Positions 55,217 to 64,000 of a stretch of 64,000 nucleotides of DNA are shown here, piece after piece (within the stretch, counting starts at the first letter, position 1; every line of letters starts with the position of its first letter). Source of the stretch: Flexivirga meconopsidis (lineage in GTDB: Bacteria; Actinomycetota; Actinomycetes; Actinomycetales; Dermatophilaceae); the NCBI RefSeq assembly GCF_026162425.1, contig NZ_JAOBQJ010000002.1, positions 868,001-932,000 on the forward strand, in the 5' to 3' direction. The notes beneath the pieces are model-generated. The model did no database searches. It worked only from the letters and a program-made list of their open reading frames with translations, and was not told the origin of the DNA. A program made the position numbers and the translations under genes.

Positions 55217-56683
55217 ATGTCCCTGCTCCCGGATCCGGCCGACCATCTGCTCGATGGACGGGGCCCGGCCCACTACGAACGTGACGCGATCAGTGCCGTT
55301 GGCATGGTGTCCGCACGGTTCGGCAACTGCACCGCAGCCTTCTCGGGAGCCGACCACGGCGCGCTGCGCCGCGATGTCGACGCCGTCGATCTCGAGCGGC
55401 CGCTCGGCGACACCGCGGCCGCCTTGCGCGAACTCGACGACCTCTACCTGCGCGATGCGGTCTACTTCCACCACCCGCGCTACCTCGCGCACCTCAACTG
55501 TCCGGTGGTGACCCCTGCGGTTGTCGCGGATGCCATTGCCAGCGCTGTCAATTCGTCGCTCGACACCTGGGACCAAAGCGGCGGCGGGACGCTGATCGAG
55601 CAGCGGCTGATCGGCTGGACCTGCGAACGCCTGGGCTTCGATCCGCAGCTCGCCGACGGAGTCTTCACCAGCGGAGGCACCCAGTCCAACCTCCACGCGC
55701 TCTACCTCGCCCGCGAGCACGCCATCGCCGCGCAGTCTGCCGACCGCGTCGAGGCCCTTGCGCGGCTGCGGGTCTTCGCTTCTGCCGACAGCCACTTCAG
55801 CGTGCGGACCGCCGCGCGCCTGCTCGGTCTGCACCCGGATGCCGTGGTCACCGTCGCGACCGACCAGCACCGCCGGATGCGCGCGGACGGGCTGCGCGCG
55901 GCGATCACCGCCGCACGCACGTCGGGCGCGATTCCGATGGCCGTCGTCGCCACCGCAGGCACCACCGACTTCGGGGTGATCGACCCGGTGCGCTCGATCG
56001 CCGAGATCGTGCAGGAGCAGCCGGAACCGGTGTGGTTGCACGTGGATGCGGCATACGGCGGCGGCCTGCTGGCCTCCCCGACGCGTCGTCACCTGCTGCG
56101 CGGCATCGAGCACGCGCACTCGGCAACCGTCGACTTCCACAAGTCCTTCTTCCAACCGGTCAGCGCAAGCGCGATCCTGGTCCGTCGCGCCGAATGGATG
56201 GACGCTGGCCGGCACCACGCGGACTACCTCAACCCGGTTCGTATGGCGCGCGCCGGCATTCCGAATCAGGTGGACAAGTCGCTGCAGACGACGCGCCGCT
56301 TCGATGCCCTCAAGCTGTGGTTGACGCTGCGGGTCATGGGCGCCGAAGCGATCGGCGAGCTGTTCGACCGGGTGATCGAGCTGGCCGACGACGCCTACCA
56401 GCTGATCGCGGCGGACCCGCGGTTCGAGGTGCTCGCGCCATCCGATCTCAGCACCGTCGTCTTCCGATACGCCGGCTCGGACGCCGCGAACCTCGTTGCC
56501 CGCGAACAACTCTCAGCGAACGCCGAAGCGATGATCGCAAGCACGACCGTGGACGGCCGCACCTTCTTGAAGTTCACCCTGCTCAACCCACGGACCACCA
56601 TCTCCGACGTCGCCGAGGTCGTCGAACTCATCGCCGGCTACGCGTCCGCCCACCTGCCCGCCCAATCGTCGTTCGCCTCCTGA
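55217..56683 (+). CDS. desA: Siderophore-type PLP-dependent decarboxylase (DesA-like)
   Basis: A 488-residue group II PLP decarboxylase. VFTSGGTQSNLHALYLAREH binds PLP phosphate, WLHVDAAYGGG precedes, and VDFHKSFFQPVSASAIL carries the PLP lysine. In Streptomyces DesA decarboxylates lysine to cadaverine as the first desferrioxamine step; the order desA-desB-desCD here is the same. Diaminobutyrate decarboxylases are related, so the substrate is inferred from context. GAGAGGA precedes the ATG, and an iron box lies 20 bp upstream. Confidence 0.88.
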   Translation: MSLLPDPADHLLDGRGPAHYERDAISAVGMVSARFGNCTAAFSGADHGALRRDVDAVDLERPLGDTAAALRELDDLYLRDAVYFHHPRYLAHLNCPVVTPAVVADAIASAVNSSLDTWDQSGGGTLIEQRLIGWTCERLGFDPQLADGVFTSGGTQSNLHALYLAREHAIAAQSADRVEALARLRVFASADSHFSVRTAARLLGLHPDAVVTVATDQHRRMRADGLRAAITAARTSGAIPMAVVATAGTTDFGVIDPVRSIAEIVQEQPEPVWLHVDAAYGGGLLASPTRRHLLRGIEHAHSATVDFHKSFFQPVSASAILVRRAEWMDAGRHHADYLNPVRMARAGIPNQVDKSLQTTRRFDALKLWLTLRVMGAEAIGELFDRVIELADDAYQLIAADPRFEVLAPSDLSTVVFRYAGSDAANLVAREQLSANAEAMIASTTVDGRTFLKFTLLNPRTTISDVAEVVELIAGYASAHLPAQSSFAS

Positions 56684-56698
56684 AGGGTCGAGAACGCA

Positions 56699-57997
56699 AT
56701 GACCACACACGATTTCATCGGCATAGGCCTCGGCCCCTTCAACCTCGGCCTGGCCTGTCTCACCGAGCCGCTCGACGAGCTCGACGGGGTCTTCCTCGAG
56801 CGCGGCTCGGCATTCGACTGGCACCCCGGCATGATGCTGCCTGGGGTGACACTGCAGGTGCCGTTCCTCGCCGATCTGGTGACCCTCGCTGACCCGACCT
56901 CGCCGTTCAGCTTCCTCAACTTCCTGAAACAGCGCGGGCGGATCTACCCCTTCTACATCCGCGAGTCGTTCTTCCCGCTCCGCCGCGAATACAACGAGTA
57001 CTGCCGCTGGGCCGCCGACGGTTTGACCAGCATCCGGTTCGGTCACGACGTGCAGACGGTGACGTATGACGAAAGCGACGCCACCTACCGCGTCCTTTCT
57101 CGCCGGTCGGGATCCGGGGACCTGGTGGAGCACCGCGCACCCAGGCTGGTGCTCGGGACCGGCAGCACTCCCCGTCTGCCGCGCGCGGCCACCGACTTGG
57201 CCGGGGACGCACTGCACAACTCGGACTACCTGACGCACAAGCAGGCGCTTCAGGCCAAGCGGAGCATCACCGTGATCGGCAGCGGACAGAGCGCCGCGGA
57301 GGTCTACGCGGACTTGCTCGGCGACCGGGAAGCTCATGGTTACCAACTGAATTGGGTCACCCGATCACCCAGATTCTTCCCGCTTGAATACACCAAGCTG
57401 ACGCTCGAGATGACCTCACCCGACTACATCGACTACTTCAGCGGGCTGCCCGAAGACGACCGCTATCGCCTCACCAAGGAGCAGAAGGCACTGTCCAAGG
57501 GGATCAACGCCGACCTGATCAACGACATCTTCGACGAGCTCTACGCACAGAGTCTGCACTCGAGTCCACCTACCCGGCTACTCACCAACACCACGCTGGA
57601 GAGCGCTTCGTACGACGCCGAATCTGGCTCGTACACCTTGGGATTGCATCACCACGAGCAGGATCGGCGCTTCCCGTTGCAGACCGAAGGCCTGATCTTC
57701 GCCACCGGCTACCACTACCCGATGCCGAGCTTTCTCGCCCCGATCCACGACCGCCTGCGCCTCGACAGTCGCGGCCGCTTCGACATCGCGCGCGACTACA
57801 CGGTGGACAAACACGGTCGCCAGGTGTTCGTGCAGAGCGCCGGGGAGCACGTGCACAGCGTCTCCTCACCGGACCTCGGCATGGGCGCCTATCGCAACTC
57901 GTGCATCGTGCGCGAGCTCACCGGCCGCGAGGTGTACCCGGTGGAGAAGTCCATCGCCTTCCAGGAGTTCGGCGCGCCCGCGGGGGTGGCCTCATGA
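56699..57997 (+). CDS. desB: Lysine/cadaverine N-hydroxylase (DesB-like)
   Basis: A 432-residue FAD- and NADPH-dependent N-hydroxylating monooxygenase of the IucD/SidA family. [16 protein letters not shown] binds [21 protein letters not shown] binds NADPH, and [15 protein letters not shown] is the terminal ATGY motif. It would hydroxylate an amine of cadaverine to build the hydroxamate. It follows desA by 15 bases and overlaps the next gene by ATGA. Confidence 0.9.
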   Translation: MTTHDFIGIGLGPFNLGLACLTEPLDELDGVFLERGSAFDWHPGMMLPGVTLQVPFLADLVTLADPTSPFSFLNFLKQRGRIYPFYIRESFFPLRREYNEYCRWAADGLTSIRFGHDVQTVTYDESDATYRVLSRRSGSGDLVEHRAPRLVLGTGSTPRLPRAATDLAGDALHNSDYLTHKQALQAKRSITVIGSGQSAAEVYADLLGDREAHGYQLNWVTRSPRFFPLEYTKLTLEMTSPDYIDYFSGLPEDDRYRLTKEQKALSKGINADLINDIFDELYAQSLHSSPPTRLLTNTTLESASYDAESGSYTLGLHHHEQDRRFPLQTEGLIFATGYHYPMPSFLAPIHDRLRLDSRGRFDIARDYTVDKHGRQVFVQSAGEHVHSVSSPDLGMGAYRNSCIVRELTGREVYPVEKSIAFQEFGAPAGVAS

Positions 57998-60354
57998 CTT
58001 TGCAGTCGCCGACCGTCTACCGCGACCGCAACGGCGAATTCACCCTCCGCCGAGTCGAACCCGACGTCGATGCGGCACTGCTGCACGCCTGGGTCACCCA
58101 CCCCAAGGCGTCGTTCTGGATGATGTCCGACGCCTCGATCGCGGACGTCGCCGCCGAATATCGGCGCATCGACGACGATCCGCACCACGAGGCGTTCCTC
58201 GGCATGGTCGACGGCCAACCGGCGTTCCTGATGGAACGTTACGACCCCGCGCACGTCGAGCTCGTCGGTGCGTATGACGCAGCACCCGGTGACGTCGGAA
58301 TGCACTTCCTGGTCGCCCCCACCGACACCCCCAAGCACGGCTTCACCCGGTCGGTGATCACCGCCGTGCTGTCGATGATCTTCGCCGACGATGCCGTGCG
58401 CCGCGTGGTCGTCGAGCCGGACATCGCCAACACCGCCGTGCACCGTCTCAACGCGGCCGTCGGCTTCGTGCCGCTGCGCGAGATCACCCTGCCGGCCAAG
58501 ACGGCACTGCTCAGCGTGTGCACCCGAGAAGACTTCAAAACCAGCGAATCTCTAGAGATGACAACGCCATACCGCACCCCGCCCCACGACGCAGTCGGCC
58601 ACCTCAACCCGCACGACTGGGCGGCCGCCAATCGCTTCCTGCTGGCCAAGGCGCTGTCCGAGTTCAGCCACGAGCGACTCCTGCGGCCGGTCGAGCTGGA
58701 CGACGGCCGTTGGGCGGTCACCGCCGACGACGGCGCGACCACCTATTCCTTCGCGGCGCAGCGGCTCCCCCTGGACCACTGGCAGATCGACGCCGACTCG
58801 GTGATCTGCAACTCGGCTGACACCGGCTGTCCACTCGATCTCATGCAGTTCGTGCTCGACTTCCGCACCGCGCTCGGACTGACCGACCAGATCCTCCCGG
58901 TCTACCTGGAGGAGATCGCGTCGACATTGTCCGCGGTGGCATTCAAGCTGTCCGTCCCGCCCATGACCAGCCGGCAGCTCGTCGCAGCGGGGTTCCAGGA
59001 CATCGAGGCGGGCATGCTCAGCGGGCACCCGTGCTTCATCGCCAACAGCGGCCGCGTCGGCTGGGGCTCTCACGAATACCGAGCATTCGCACCGGAGTCC
59101 GCGCAGCAAGTGCAACTGTTCTGGCTCGCCGCCCGGCGTGACCTCGCCACCTTCACCTGCAGTCGTGATACGTCCTACGACGAGTTCATCCACGCCGAGC
59201 TCGGCGACCAAACCACGCAGTTCGACGATCAGCTGCGCCGGCGTGACCTCGACCCGAACGACTACCGACTGATCCCGGTGCACCCATGGCAGTGGTGGAA
59301 CAAGCTGTCGGTCACGTTCGCTGCGGAAGTCGCCCAGCAGCGCCTCGTGCTACTCGGCGAAGGAGACGACGCCTATCGCGCGCAGCAGTCCGTGCGCACC
59401 TTCTTCAACGTCAGCGACCCGTCGAAACACTATGTGAAGACCGCGCTCTCGGTGATCAACATGGGGTTCATGCGAGGCCTGTCAGCGGCCTACATGAAGG
59501 CGACACCGGCGATCAACGACTGGCTCGCAGACGTGATTGCGGCGGACGACTCGCTGAAACGCACCGGCGTCAGCATCATCCGCGAACGGGCCGCAATCGG
59601 TTACCGCGCAACGCAGTTCGAGGATGCCACCGACCGATACTCGCCCTACCGCAAGATGCTGGCGGCACTCTGGCGGGAGAGCCCGGTGCCTCAGTTGGAG
59701 CCCGGACAGCAGTTGTCGACGATGGCGGCCCTGCTGCACGTCGACCGCAACGGCGACTCGATCGCGGGCGCGCTGATCGAGCAATCCGCCCTGGCCCCCG
59801 CCCAGTGGCTGCGCGGCTACCTGGACGCCTACCTCGTGCCGCTACTGCACTGCTTCTACCGTTACGGTCTGGTTTTCATGCCGCACGGGGAGAACGTCAT
59901 CCTCGTCCTCAACGACGGCGCAGTCGAACGCGTGATCATGAAGGACCTGGCCGAAGAGATCGCAGTCATGTCGACCAGCACGCCTCTGCCCGAGGAGGTC
60001 GAACGCGTGCGGGTCGACGTGCCGGACGACTTGCAGTTGTTGTCGATCTTCACCGATGTCTTCGACTGCTTCCTGCGGCAACTGAGCGCGATCCTGCACG
60101 CCGAGGGCACCCTTCCTGCCGACGAGTTCTGGACGACGGTCGCCGAGGTGGCAAGGGACGACCAGCGATCCGAGCCCGACCTGCAGGAACGCTTCGACCG
60201 GTTCGACCTGTTCGCCGAGGAGTTCGCGCTGTCCTGCCTCAACCGGCTGCAGCTGCGCAACAACCAGCAGATGGTCGATCTCGCCGACCCGGCCGGGGCG
60301 CTGCAACTGGTCGGCACGCTCCACAACCCAATCGCGAGGTCGGCTAGCTCGTGA
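57994..60354 (+). CDS. Fused hydroxamate acyltransferase and NIS synthetase (DesC-DesD fusion)
   Basis: A 786-residue two-domain protein. Residues 1-185 are an AlcB/IucB-type GNAT acyltransferase ([19 protein letters not shown], then [20 protein letters not shown] and a C-terminal VGFVPLREI). From Met189 to the end is an IucA/IucC NRPS-independent synthetase: [44 protein letters not shown] and [14 protein letters not shown] are conserved motifs of DesD. Thus one polypeptide acylates N-hydroxycadaverine and condenses the product to a desferrioxamine-like macrocycle. No stop or shift separates the parts. It ends 11 bases inside a convergent ABC permease gene. Confidence 0.9.
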   Translation: MTLQSPTVYRDRNGEFTLRRVEPDVDAALLHAWVTHPKASFWMMSDASIADVAAEYRRIDDDPHHEAFLGMVDGQPAFLMERYDPAHVELVGAYDAAPGDVGMHFLVAPTDTPKHGFTRSVITAVLSMIFADDAVRRVVVEPDIANTAVHRLNAAVGFVPLREITLPAKTALLSVCTREDFKTSESLEMTTPYRTPPHDAVGHLNPHDWAAANRFLLAKALSEFSHERLLRPVELDDGRWAVTADDGATTYSFAAQRLPLDHWQIDADSVICNSADTGCPLDLMQFVLDFRTALGLTDQILPVYLEEIASTLSAVAFKLSVPPMTSRQLVAAGFQDIEAGMLSGHPCFIANSGRVGWGSHEYRAFAPESAQQVQLFWLAARRDLATFTCSRDTSYDEFIHAELGDQTTQFDDQLRRRDLDPNDYRLIPVHPWQWWNKLSVTFAAEVAQQRLVLLGEGDDAYRAQQSVRTFFNVSDPSKHYVKTALSVINMGFMRGLSAAYMKATPAINDWLADVIAADDSLKRTGVSIIRERAAIGYRATQFEDATDRYSPYRKMLAALWRESPVPQLEPGQQLSTMAALLHVDRNGDSIAGALIEQSALAPAQWLRGYLDAYLVPLLHCFYRYGLVFMPHGENVILVLNDGAVERVIMKDLAEEIAVMSTSTPLPEEVERVRVDVPDDLQLLSIFTDVFDCFLRQLSAILHAEGTLPADEFWTTVAEVARDDQRSEPDLQERFDRFDLFAEEFALSCLNRLQLRNNQQMVDLADPAGALQLVGTLHNPIARSASS

Positions 60355-61153
60355 TGTCCTTGCCGGCGAAGCGGGCCCAGGCCGCCAGCAGGAACACCAC
60401 GATGTAGCCGAGGTCGACCAGGATGCCCTCGGTGACTGCCGCGTAGTCCGCAGGGTCTCGCATGAGGTCGGCGAACGCCGGCCACCTGTCGACCAAGAGC
60501 CATGGGTGCAGAGCCGACAATTGCGGTATGGCGTCGAGCACCCACATGGCGGAGGTCACGACCATCAGCGCGACGGTCGCCGCGATGGGCTGCTCGGTGA
60601 GCGTGGACAGGAAGAGACCGACAGCACCGAGGGCGCACAGCCCGAGTGCGACATACAGGGCCGACAGAGCGAGTCGACCGAGGCCGGTGCCGAGCGGGAT
60701 CTGGGTGCCGGACAACGTCAGCAATGGGCCGGTGCCGAAGATCGCCGCGCCGACCGCAGCGCCGACGATCGCAACCGATAGGGCCGCGACGACCGAACCA
60801 GCAACAATGCCAAGGTATTTCACGATCAGCACGCGCACTCTGCCGGCAGGGACCGTGAGTAGATAGCGCAGTGTTCCGGAGTGCGCCTCCCCCGCGATCG
60901 CGTCGCCGCTGATCATCGAAATCGCAAGCGGGAAGAAGATGGTGATCTCGAAGGTCAGCGCCGCGAACGCGACGAAGACGCCGTTGCCGACGATCTGATC
61001 GATGAAGCCGGGTGGTCCGCCACCACGTGGGTTGTCCTCGGTGAGGCGTACGGCGACCGCCAACAGCACCGGCATGGCGATCAGGACGAGCAGACCCGCC
61101 TGATTGCGCCGCCGCCCGGCAATCAGCCGCAGCTCCGACAGCAGGAACCTCAT
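60344..61153 (-). CDS. ABC-2 type transporter permease
   Basis: A 269-residue membrane protein with six helices. LSELRLIAGRRRNQAGLLVLIAMPV at the start and SMISGDAIAGEAHSGTLRYLLTVPAGR, the usual cytoplasmic loop in ABC-2 permeases, mark the family. ATG 61153 lies 16 bases after the ATPase gene; an earlier frame is rejected because it runs back into the ATPase gene. It probably exports a lipid, peptide or drug. Although it converges on the siderophore genes it is on the other strand and has no iron box. Confidence 0.82.
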   Translation of the reverse strand: MRFLLSELRLIAGRRRNQAGLLVLIAMPVLLAVAVRLTEDNPRGGGPPGFIDQIVGNGVFVAFAALTFEITIFFPLAISMISGDAIAGEAHSGTLRYLLTVPAGRVRVLIVKYLGIVAGSVVAALSVAIVGAAVGAAIFGTGPLLTLSGTQIPLGTGLGRLALSALYVALGLCALGAVGLFLSTLTEQPIAATVALMVVTSAMWVLDAIPQLSALHPWLLVDRWPAFADLMRDPADYAAVTEGILVDLGYIVVFLLAAWARFAGKDITS

Positions 61154-61169
61154 GACCGCCGCCCGCGCA

Positions 61170-62159
61170 TTACTGCCTGACCTCGAAACCTTCGCCGGTG
61201 AGCGAGACGTAGAGGTCCTCGAGGCTGGGCCGGTCAATGCCGAAGCGCTGCACCCGCACACCGGCCGTCACGAGGTCGGCCACCAACCGCTCCGGCGCGA
61301 GCCGGCCCGGCTCGCCGGTGACGACCTCGCCGTCCGCGGCCAACCGTGCAACCCCTGCTCGCCGCAGCACCTGTAAGGCATCGGTCGGGTCCGGGGTGTG
61401 CACGGTCAGTTGCGCGGTCTGACTCGCCCGCAAGTCGTCGATGCCACCCTGCGCCACCAACTTGCCGGCGCTCATCACCCCGACGTGGGTGCAGATCTGC
61501 TGGATCTCGGCGAGCAGGTGGCTGGAGATCAGCACGGTGATGCCGTCCGCGGCGAGCCCAGCCACCAGATGTCGCACCTCACGGGTGCCCTGCGGGTCCA
61601 GTCCGTTGGTCGGCTCGTCGAGCACGAGAAGGTCACGCGGCGCGAGCAGTGCGGCCGCGATCGCCAGGCGTTGCTTCATGCCGAGCGAATACGCCCGAAA
61701 GCGTTTGTTCGCAGCAGGTTCCAGACCGACCCGTTCCAGGGCGGCGTTGATGCGTGCGGCACTGCTGCGCGCCTCGGACCGGGCGTCCGCAGCATCCAGC
61801 CGCCGCAGGTTGGCGAGCCCGGTCAGGTAAGGGTGGAACGCCGGGCCTTCGATCAGCGAACCCACCCGGTGCAGAGCGCTGGTGAGCTCCGCGGGCATCG
61901 GTCGTCCGAGGATGTCGTGGTCGCCGCTCGTCGGTGCGACCAGACCCATGAGCATCCGGATCGTCGTCGTCTTGCCGGAGCCGTTCGGTCCGAGGAAGCC
62001 GTAGACGCTGCCGCTGGGCACCCGCAGGTCGATGCCGTCCACCGCGCGCTGCTTGCCGAAAACCTTTGTCAGTCCTCGCGTCTCGACAGCGTATGGCGCG
62101 CCGCCCGATCCCCCGTCCGCGACTGCGGAGGCGGGATCAGCTGCGACCGAGGGCGGCAT
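61170..62159 (-). CDS. ABC transporter ATP-binding protein
   Basis: About 329 residues from ATG 62159. After a 30-residue Ser/Ala/Gly-rich N-terminus comes a drug-exporter-type ATPase: GFLGPNGSGKTTTIRMLMGL (Walker A), AYSLGMKQRLAIA (signature), LLVLDEPTNGLDPQGT (Walker B) and ISSHLLAEIQ (switch His). The ATG at 62159 overlaps the 3' end of the LolA-like gene by 23 bases; a later internal start is possible because no ribosome binding site is visible. It pairs with the following permease. Confidence 0.88.
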   Translation of the reverse strand: MPPSVAADPASAVADGGSGGAPYAVETRGLTKVFGKQRAVDGIDLRVPSGSVYGFLGPNGSGKTTTIRMLMGLVAPTSGDHDILGRPMPAELTSALHRVGSLIEGPAFHPYLTGLANLRRLDAADARSEARSSAARINAALERVGLEPAANKRFRAYSLGMKQRLAIAAALLAPRDLLVLDEPTNGLDPQGTREVRHLVAGLAADGITVLISSHLLAEIQQICTHVGVMSAGKLVAQGGIDDLRASQTAQLTVHTPDPTDALQVLRRAGVARLAADGEVVTGEPGRLAPERLVADLVTAGVRVQRFGIDRPSLEDLYVSLTGEGFEVRQ

Positions 62160-63264
62160 ACAACGACGACGCAGGCACGGCACCGACCGCGTATCGGCCG
62201 TCGTCGGTGATCACCGCGGTGAAGAGTGCGGTGTTGAGCAGATGCCCACGACCCCAGCTGCCGGACGCCTCCGGCAGCAGCCGTAGCGCCTGCTGCAACG
62301 ACGAGTCGTCCTTGGCGACAGTCTGTTTCGGGGGCAGCTTGCCGACGACCACGCTGGCCCAGTCCTTGCCGACGACCTTCGGCGGCGTTGCCGAGCCGTT
62401 GGTCGTGGCCGCGGAGGCATCACCGGACTTCGGCTTCCCCGGGTGCGGCGTGGCCTGCGTGACCTTGGCACCGGGGGGCGGGGTGAAGTCGAACCTGCTG
62501 GCCGGCTGCTTGCCGTAGTCGATGGAGGTGAAGCCGACGTTGATGGCCGGGTTGCTCGCACCTTTGGCGAAAACCTGCGCCCGCAGCGGAGTTTGGTTCG
62601 CGGCGTCGATCGAGATCCGCACCGAACCGATCTTGGTGCCCGCGGTCTTCGGGGTGAGCACGAGTTGGTAGGCGGCGCGTCCGGCGATGCGCTCGTTGCT
62701 GCTCGTGGTGACCGCAGTCGAGGGGTCGAGCATGCGCAGCGCCCACGATGCCACGCCCTCGGGTGTGCTCAGCTCGGCGGGCAGTTGCGGATCCTTGTCG
62801 TGATCGGTCGAACGCTGAGTGCCGCCGGACGGAGCCGGCACGTGCAGCACCGACTTGTCGGCGCTCTGCCACAACCACAGGCCGCCGCCGTTGCTCACCA
62901 GATCGGTCTCCGAGCCGTCGCCGAGCAATGCCACGCGCGCGGAGGTCTTGCCGTCATACCAAACCTTGGCGGTGTGACTGCCGGCGAGCAGGGCCAGCGG
63001 CGATGAGTTTCCGGTGCCGCTCGTCACCGACTCGGGCAATTGGGGCAGGCCGAGCGACGACGTGGCTTTGACCGTGCCGGACAGCGCGCTCGGTTGCGCC
63101 CGCTGCAGGTCGACGAGAAGTTGCTGGGCGGTGCGCGGCGGGAGATTGGTGGCAGCGTCCGCCGGCCAGTGGGCCGCGATCTGGGAACCGGTGGCCACGA
63201 CTGCGAGCGCCGCGCCGGGAGCGACCCAACGCAGTGCGGGACGGCGGGTGAGAAGTCCGCTCAT
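62137..63264 (-). CDS. LolA-like secreted/anchored protein
   Basis: A 375-residue protein with a basic N-terminus and one hydrophobic segment (WVAPGAALAVVATGSQIAA, about 12-30) acting as signal or anchor. The rest resembles the actinobacterial LolA/MucB-like fold: LVDLQRAQPSALSGTVKATS, then VWYDGKTSARVALLGDG, and SVRISIDAANQTPLRAQVFA. The family may carry lipids or lipoproteins or sense envelope stress. A Thr/Ser/Pro-rich linker joins a C-terminal section. ATG 63264 has TATGCT six bases upstream and is preferred over a TTG seven codons earlier. It is first in an operon with the ABC exporter. Confidence 0.75.
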   Translation of the reverse strand: MSGLLTRRPALRWVAPGAALAVVATGSQIAAHWPADAATNLPPRTAQQLLVDLQRAQPSALSGTVKATSSLGLPQLPESVTSGTGNSSPLALLAGSHTAKVWYDGKTSARVALLGDGSETDLVSNGGGLWLWQSADKSVLHVPAPSGGTQRSTDHDKDPQLPAELSTPEGVASWALRMLDPSTAVTTSSNERIAGRAAYQLVLTPKTAGTKIGSVRISIDAANQTPLRAQVFAKGASNPAINVGFTSIDYGKQPASRFDFTPPPGAKVTQATPHPGKPKSGDASAATTNGSATPPKVVGKDWASVVVGKLPPKQTVAKDDSSLQQALRLLPEASGSWGRGHLLNTALFTAVITDDGRYAVGAVPASSLYAALGRS

Positions 63265-63270
63265 GACCCG

Positions 63271-63276
63271 AGCATA
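63271..63276 (-). promoter_or_regulatory. Candidate -10 element (TATGCT) of the LolA-like gene
   Basis: Minus-strand TATGCT, six bases, ATG at 63264. Leaderless pattern. Confidence 0.45.
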
Positions 63277-63305
63277 AACCGCCAAGCTGTGACGAACCCG
63301 ACAGC

Positions 63306-63803
63306 TCAGTGGGCTCGACGCAACGACATCGAGCGCTCGGCCTCGCGCTGATCCTGGCGCTCCCGCAGCGCCTGCCTCTTGTCGTACTGCCGCTTACCTT
63401 TGGCCAACGCGATCTCGACCTTCACCCGCCCGCCGTCGCTGAAGTACATCGACAGCGGGATCAAGGTGTGCCCGGACTCGCGGGACTTGCCGAGCAGCTT
63501 TTCGATCTCGTGCCGGTGCATCAGCAACTTGCGGCGTCGCCGGGCGGAGTGGTTGGTCCAGGTGCCGTTGAGGTACTCCGGGATGTGGACATTCTCCAGC
63601 CAGAGTTCGCCGCCCCGGTCGGAGGCGAACCCGTCGACCAGGGACGCTCGACCCATCCGCAGGCTCTTGACCTCGGTGCCGGTCAGCACCAGGCCCGCCT
63701 CGACGGTGTCCTCGATCAGGTAGTCGTGACGCGCCTTGCGGTTGGTCGCGACGACCTTCTTGGCCGGCTCATTCTTCGCCGACTTCTTCGCGTTCTTGGC
63801 CAT
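63306..63803 (-). CDS. smpB: SsrA-binding protein SmpB
   Basis: A 165-residue RNA-binding protein that brings tmRNA to stalled ribosomes. [35 protein letters not shown] and the basic C-terminal tail ([16 protein letters not shown]) are the family hallmarks. The N-terminus is a Lys/Ala-rich stretch ([15 protein letters not shown]). TAGACT lies six bases before the ATG. The tmRNA gene ssrA, often adjacent, is not seen in this window. Confidence 0.95.
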   Translation of the reverse strand: MAKNAKKSAKNEPAKKVVATNRKARHDYLIEDTVEAGLVLTGTEVKSLRMGRASLVDGFASDRGGELWLENVHIPEYLNGTWTNHSARRRRKLLMHRHEIEKLLGKSRESGHTLIPLSMYFSDGGRVKVEIALAKGKRQYDKRQALRERQDQREAERSMSLRRAH

Positions 63804-63809
63804 CCCACC

Positions 63810-63815
63810 AGTCTA
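63810..63815 (-). promoter_or_regulatory. Candidate -10 element (TAGACT) of smpB
   Basis: Minus-strand TAGACT, six bases, ATG at 63803. It stands back to back with the -10 of the next gene, about 30 bp away. Confidence 0.45.
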
Positions 63816-63843
63816 CGGACGCGGGACAACCGGATTACAGCGC

Positions 63844-63849
63844 TACTAT
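63844..63849 (+). promoter_or_regulatory. Candidate -10 element (TACTAT) of the ArsR gene
   Basis: TACTAT ends six bases before the ATG at 63856. The following CTGCGCATGCACGCA contains an imperfect inverted repeat (TGCGCATGCA region) that could be an operator. Confidence 0.4.
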
Positions 63850-63855
63850 CTGCGC

Positions 63856-64000
63856 ATGCACGCAAATACGCATCCTCCGGTGTGGGGCGACGATGTGGTC
63901 ACGTTGGCGGTCGAGGTGTTGCGCGTCCTCGCCGATCCGACGCGACTGCAGCTGGCCGGACTTCTGCTGGATGAGGAGAAGTCGGTCTCGCAGCTGGCGT
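63856..64000 (+). CDS. ArsR/SmtB family regulator, N-terminal part (cut by window end)
   Basis: The first 48 residues of a metal- or stress-responsive repressor. VTLAVEVLRVLADPTRLQLA is the conserved opening of the ArsR winged helix and LDEEKSVSQLA begins the recognition region. His residues near the N-terminus (MHANTHPPVWGDD) could be part of a metal site, as in some SmtB-type sensors. Probably leaderless. The regulated gene lies beyond the window. Confidence 0.8.
   Translation, partial: MHANTHPPVWGDDVVTLAVEVLRVLADPTRLQLAGLLLDEEKSVSQLA

Noticed and set aside
63380-64000. Search for the tmRNA gene next to smpB
   Set aside because: No tRNA-Ala-like ends or tag-peptide frame can be found on either strand in the remaining sequence.

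Overview
This 64 kb window is a chromosomal piece of a high-GC Gram-positive actinomycete. The evidence is gene content: a Kgd/SucA-type 2-oxoglutarate enzyme followed by the small DUF6104 protein, a SigR/RsrA thiol-stress pair, an F420-dependent glucose-6-phosphate dehydrogenase, a nickel superoxide dismutase with its maturation protease, ribosomal protein bL37, a DesABCD-type siderophore locus, and Tat and lipoprotein export signals. A member of the Micrococcales, perhaps the Dermacoccaceae/Intrasporangiaceae side, is my best guess; that is inference only. There is no rRNA, convincing tRNA, CRISPR array, insertion sequence or prophage.

Layout. 1-2.9 kb: 3' end of kgd, then DUF6104 and an SGNH hydrolase. 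2.9-15.2 kb: a surface-polysaccharide cluster with methyltransferase, Wzx-like flippase, Wzy-like polymerase, five glycosyltransferases and rmlDBAC for dTDP-L-rhamnose. The eight minus-strand genes (rmlB to wzy) all overlap by 1-4 nt, and the flippase-to-WsaF part is visibly lower in GC. 15.2-21.6 kb: a secreted protein, a Tat-exported class II cholesterol oxidase-like flavoprotein, a polar amino-acid ABC transporter whose last gene overlaps sodX, then sodN. 21.6-25.2 kb: an AbiEi/DUF559 protein and a DUF3311-MctP symporter pair, among three copies of an unusual 19-bp-phased palindromic repeat. 25.2-29.7 kb: two coupled HD-GYP-type membrane proteins, bL37, rsrA and sigR. 29.7-41.7 kb: fgd, SRAP protein, aroA, rsgA, FUSC exporter, Pit phosphate transporter, DUF3349, hisN, then a 51-bp tandem repeat and gabT. 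41.6-49.6 kb: three transport/regulation genes, a ThrE-like exporter and an M16 peptidase pair. 49.6-55.1 kb: type II NADH dehydrogenase, an FHA protein and an Rv1747-like FHA-ABC transporter. 55.2-60.4 kb: a hydroxamate siderophore operon behind an iron-box-like site, with desC and desD fused. 60.3-64 kb: an ABC exporter coupled to a LolA-like protein, smpB and the start of an ArsR regulator.

Two signals run through the whole window. First, at least a dozen genes have a TANNNT -10 hexamer ending 6-8 nt before the start codon and no ribosome binding site, the signature of leaderless mRNA, whereas other genes have clear GGAGG-type sites. Second, the 5-mer CATAC/GTATG recurs on both strands even where it forces rare codons such as ATA. 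The most unusual structure is the 19-bp-phased repeat family at 21.6, 22.8 and 25.1 kb. Its direct units converge on a central palindrome and the far-side units are inverted, so each locus is symmetric; I do not recognise it as a described element.
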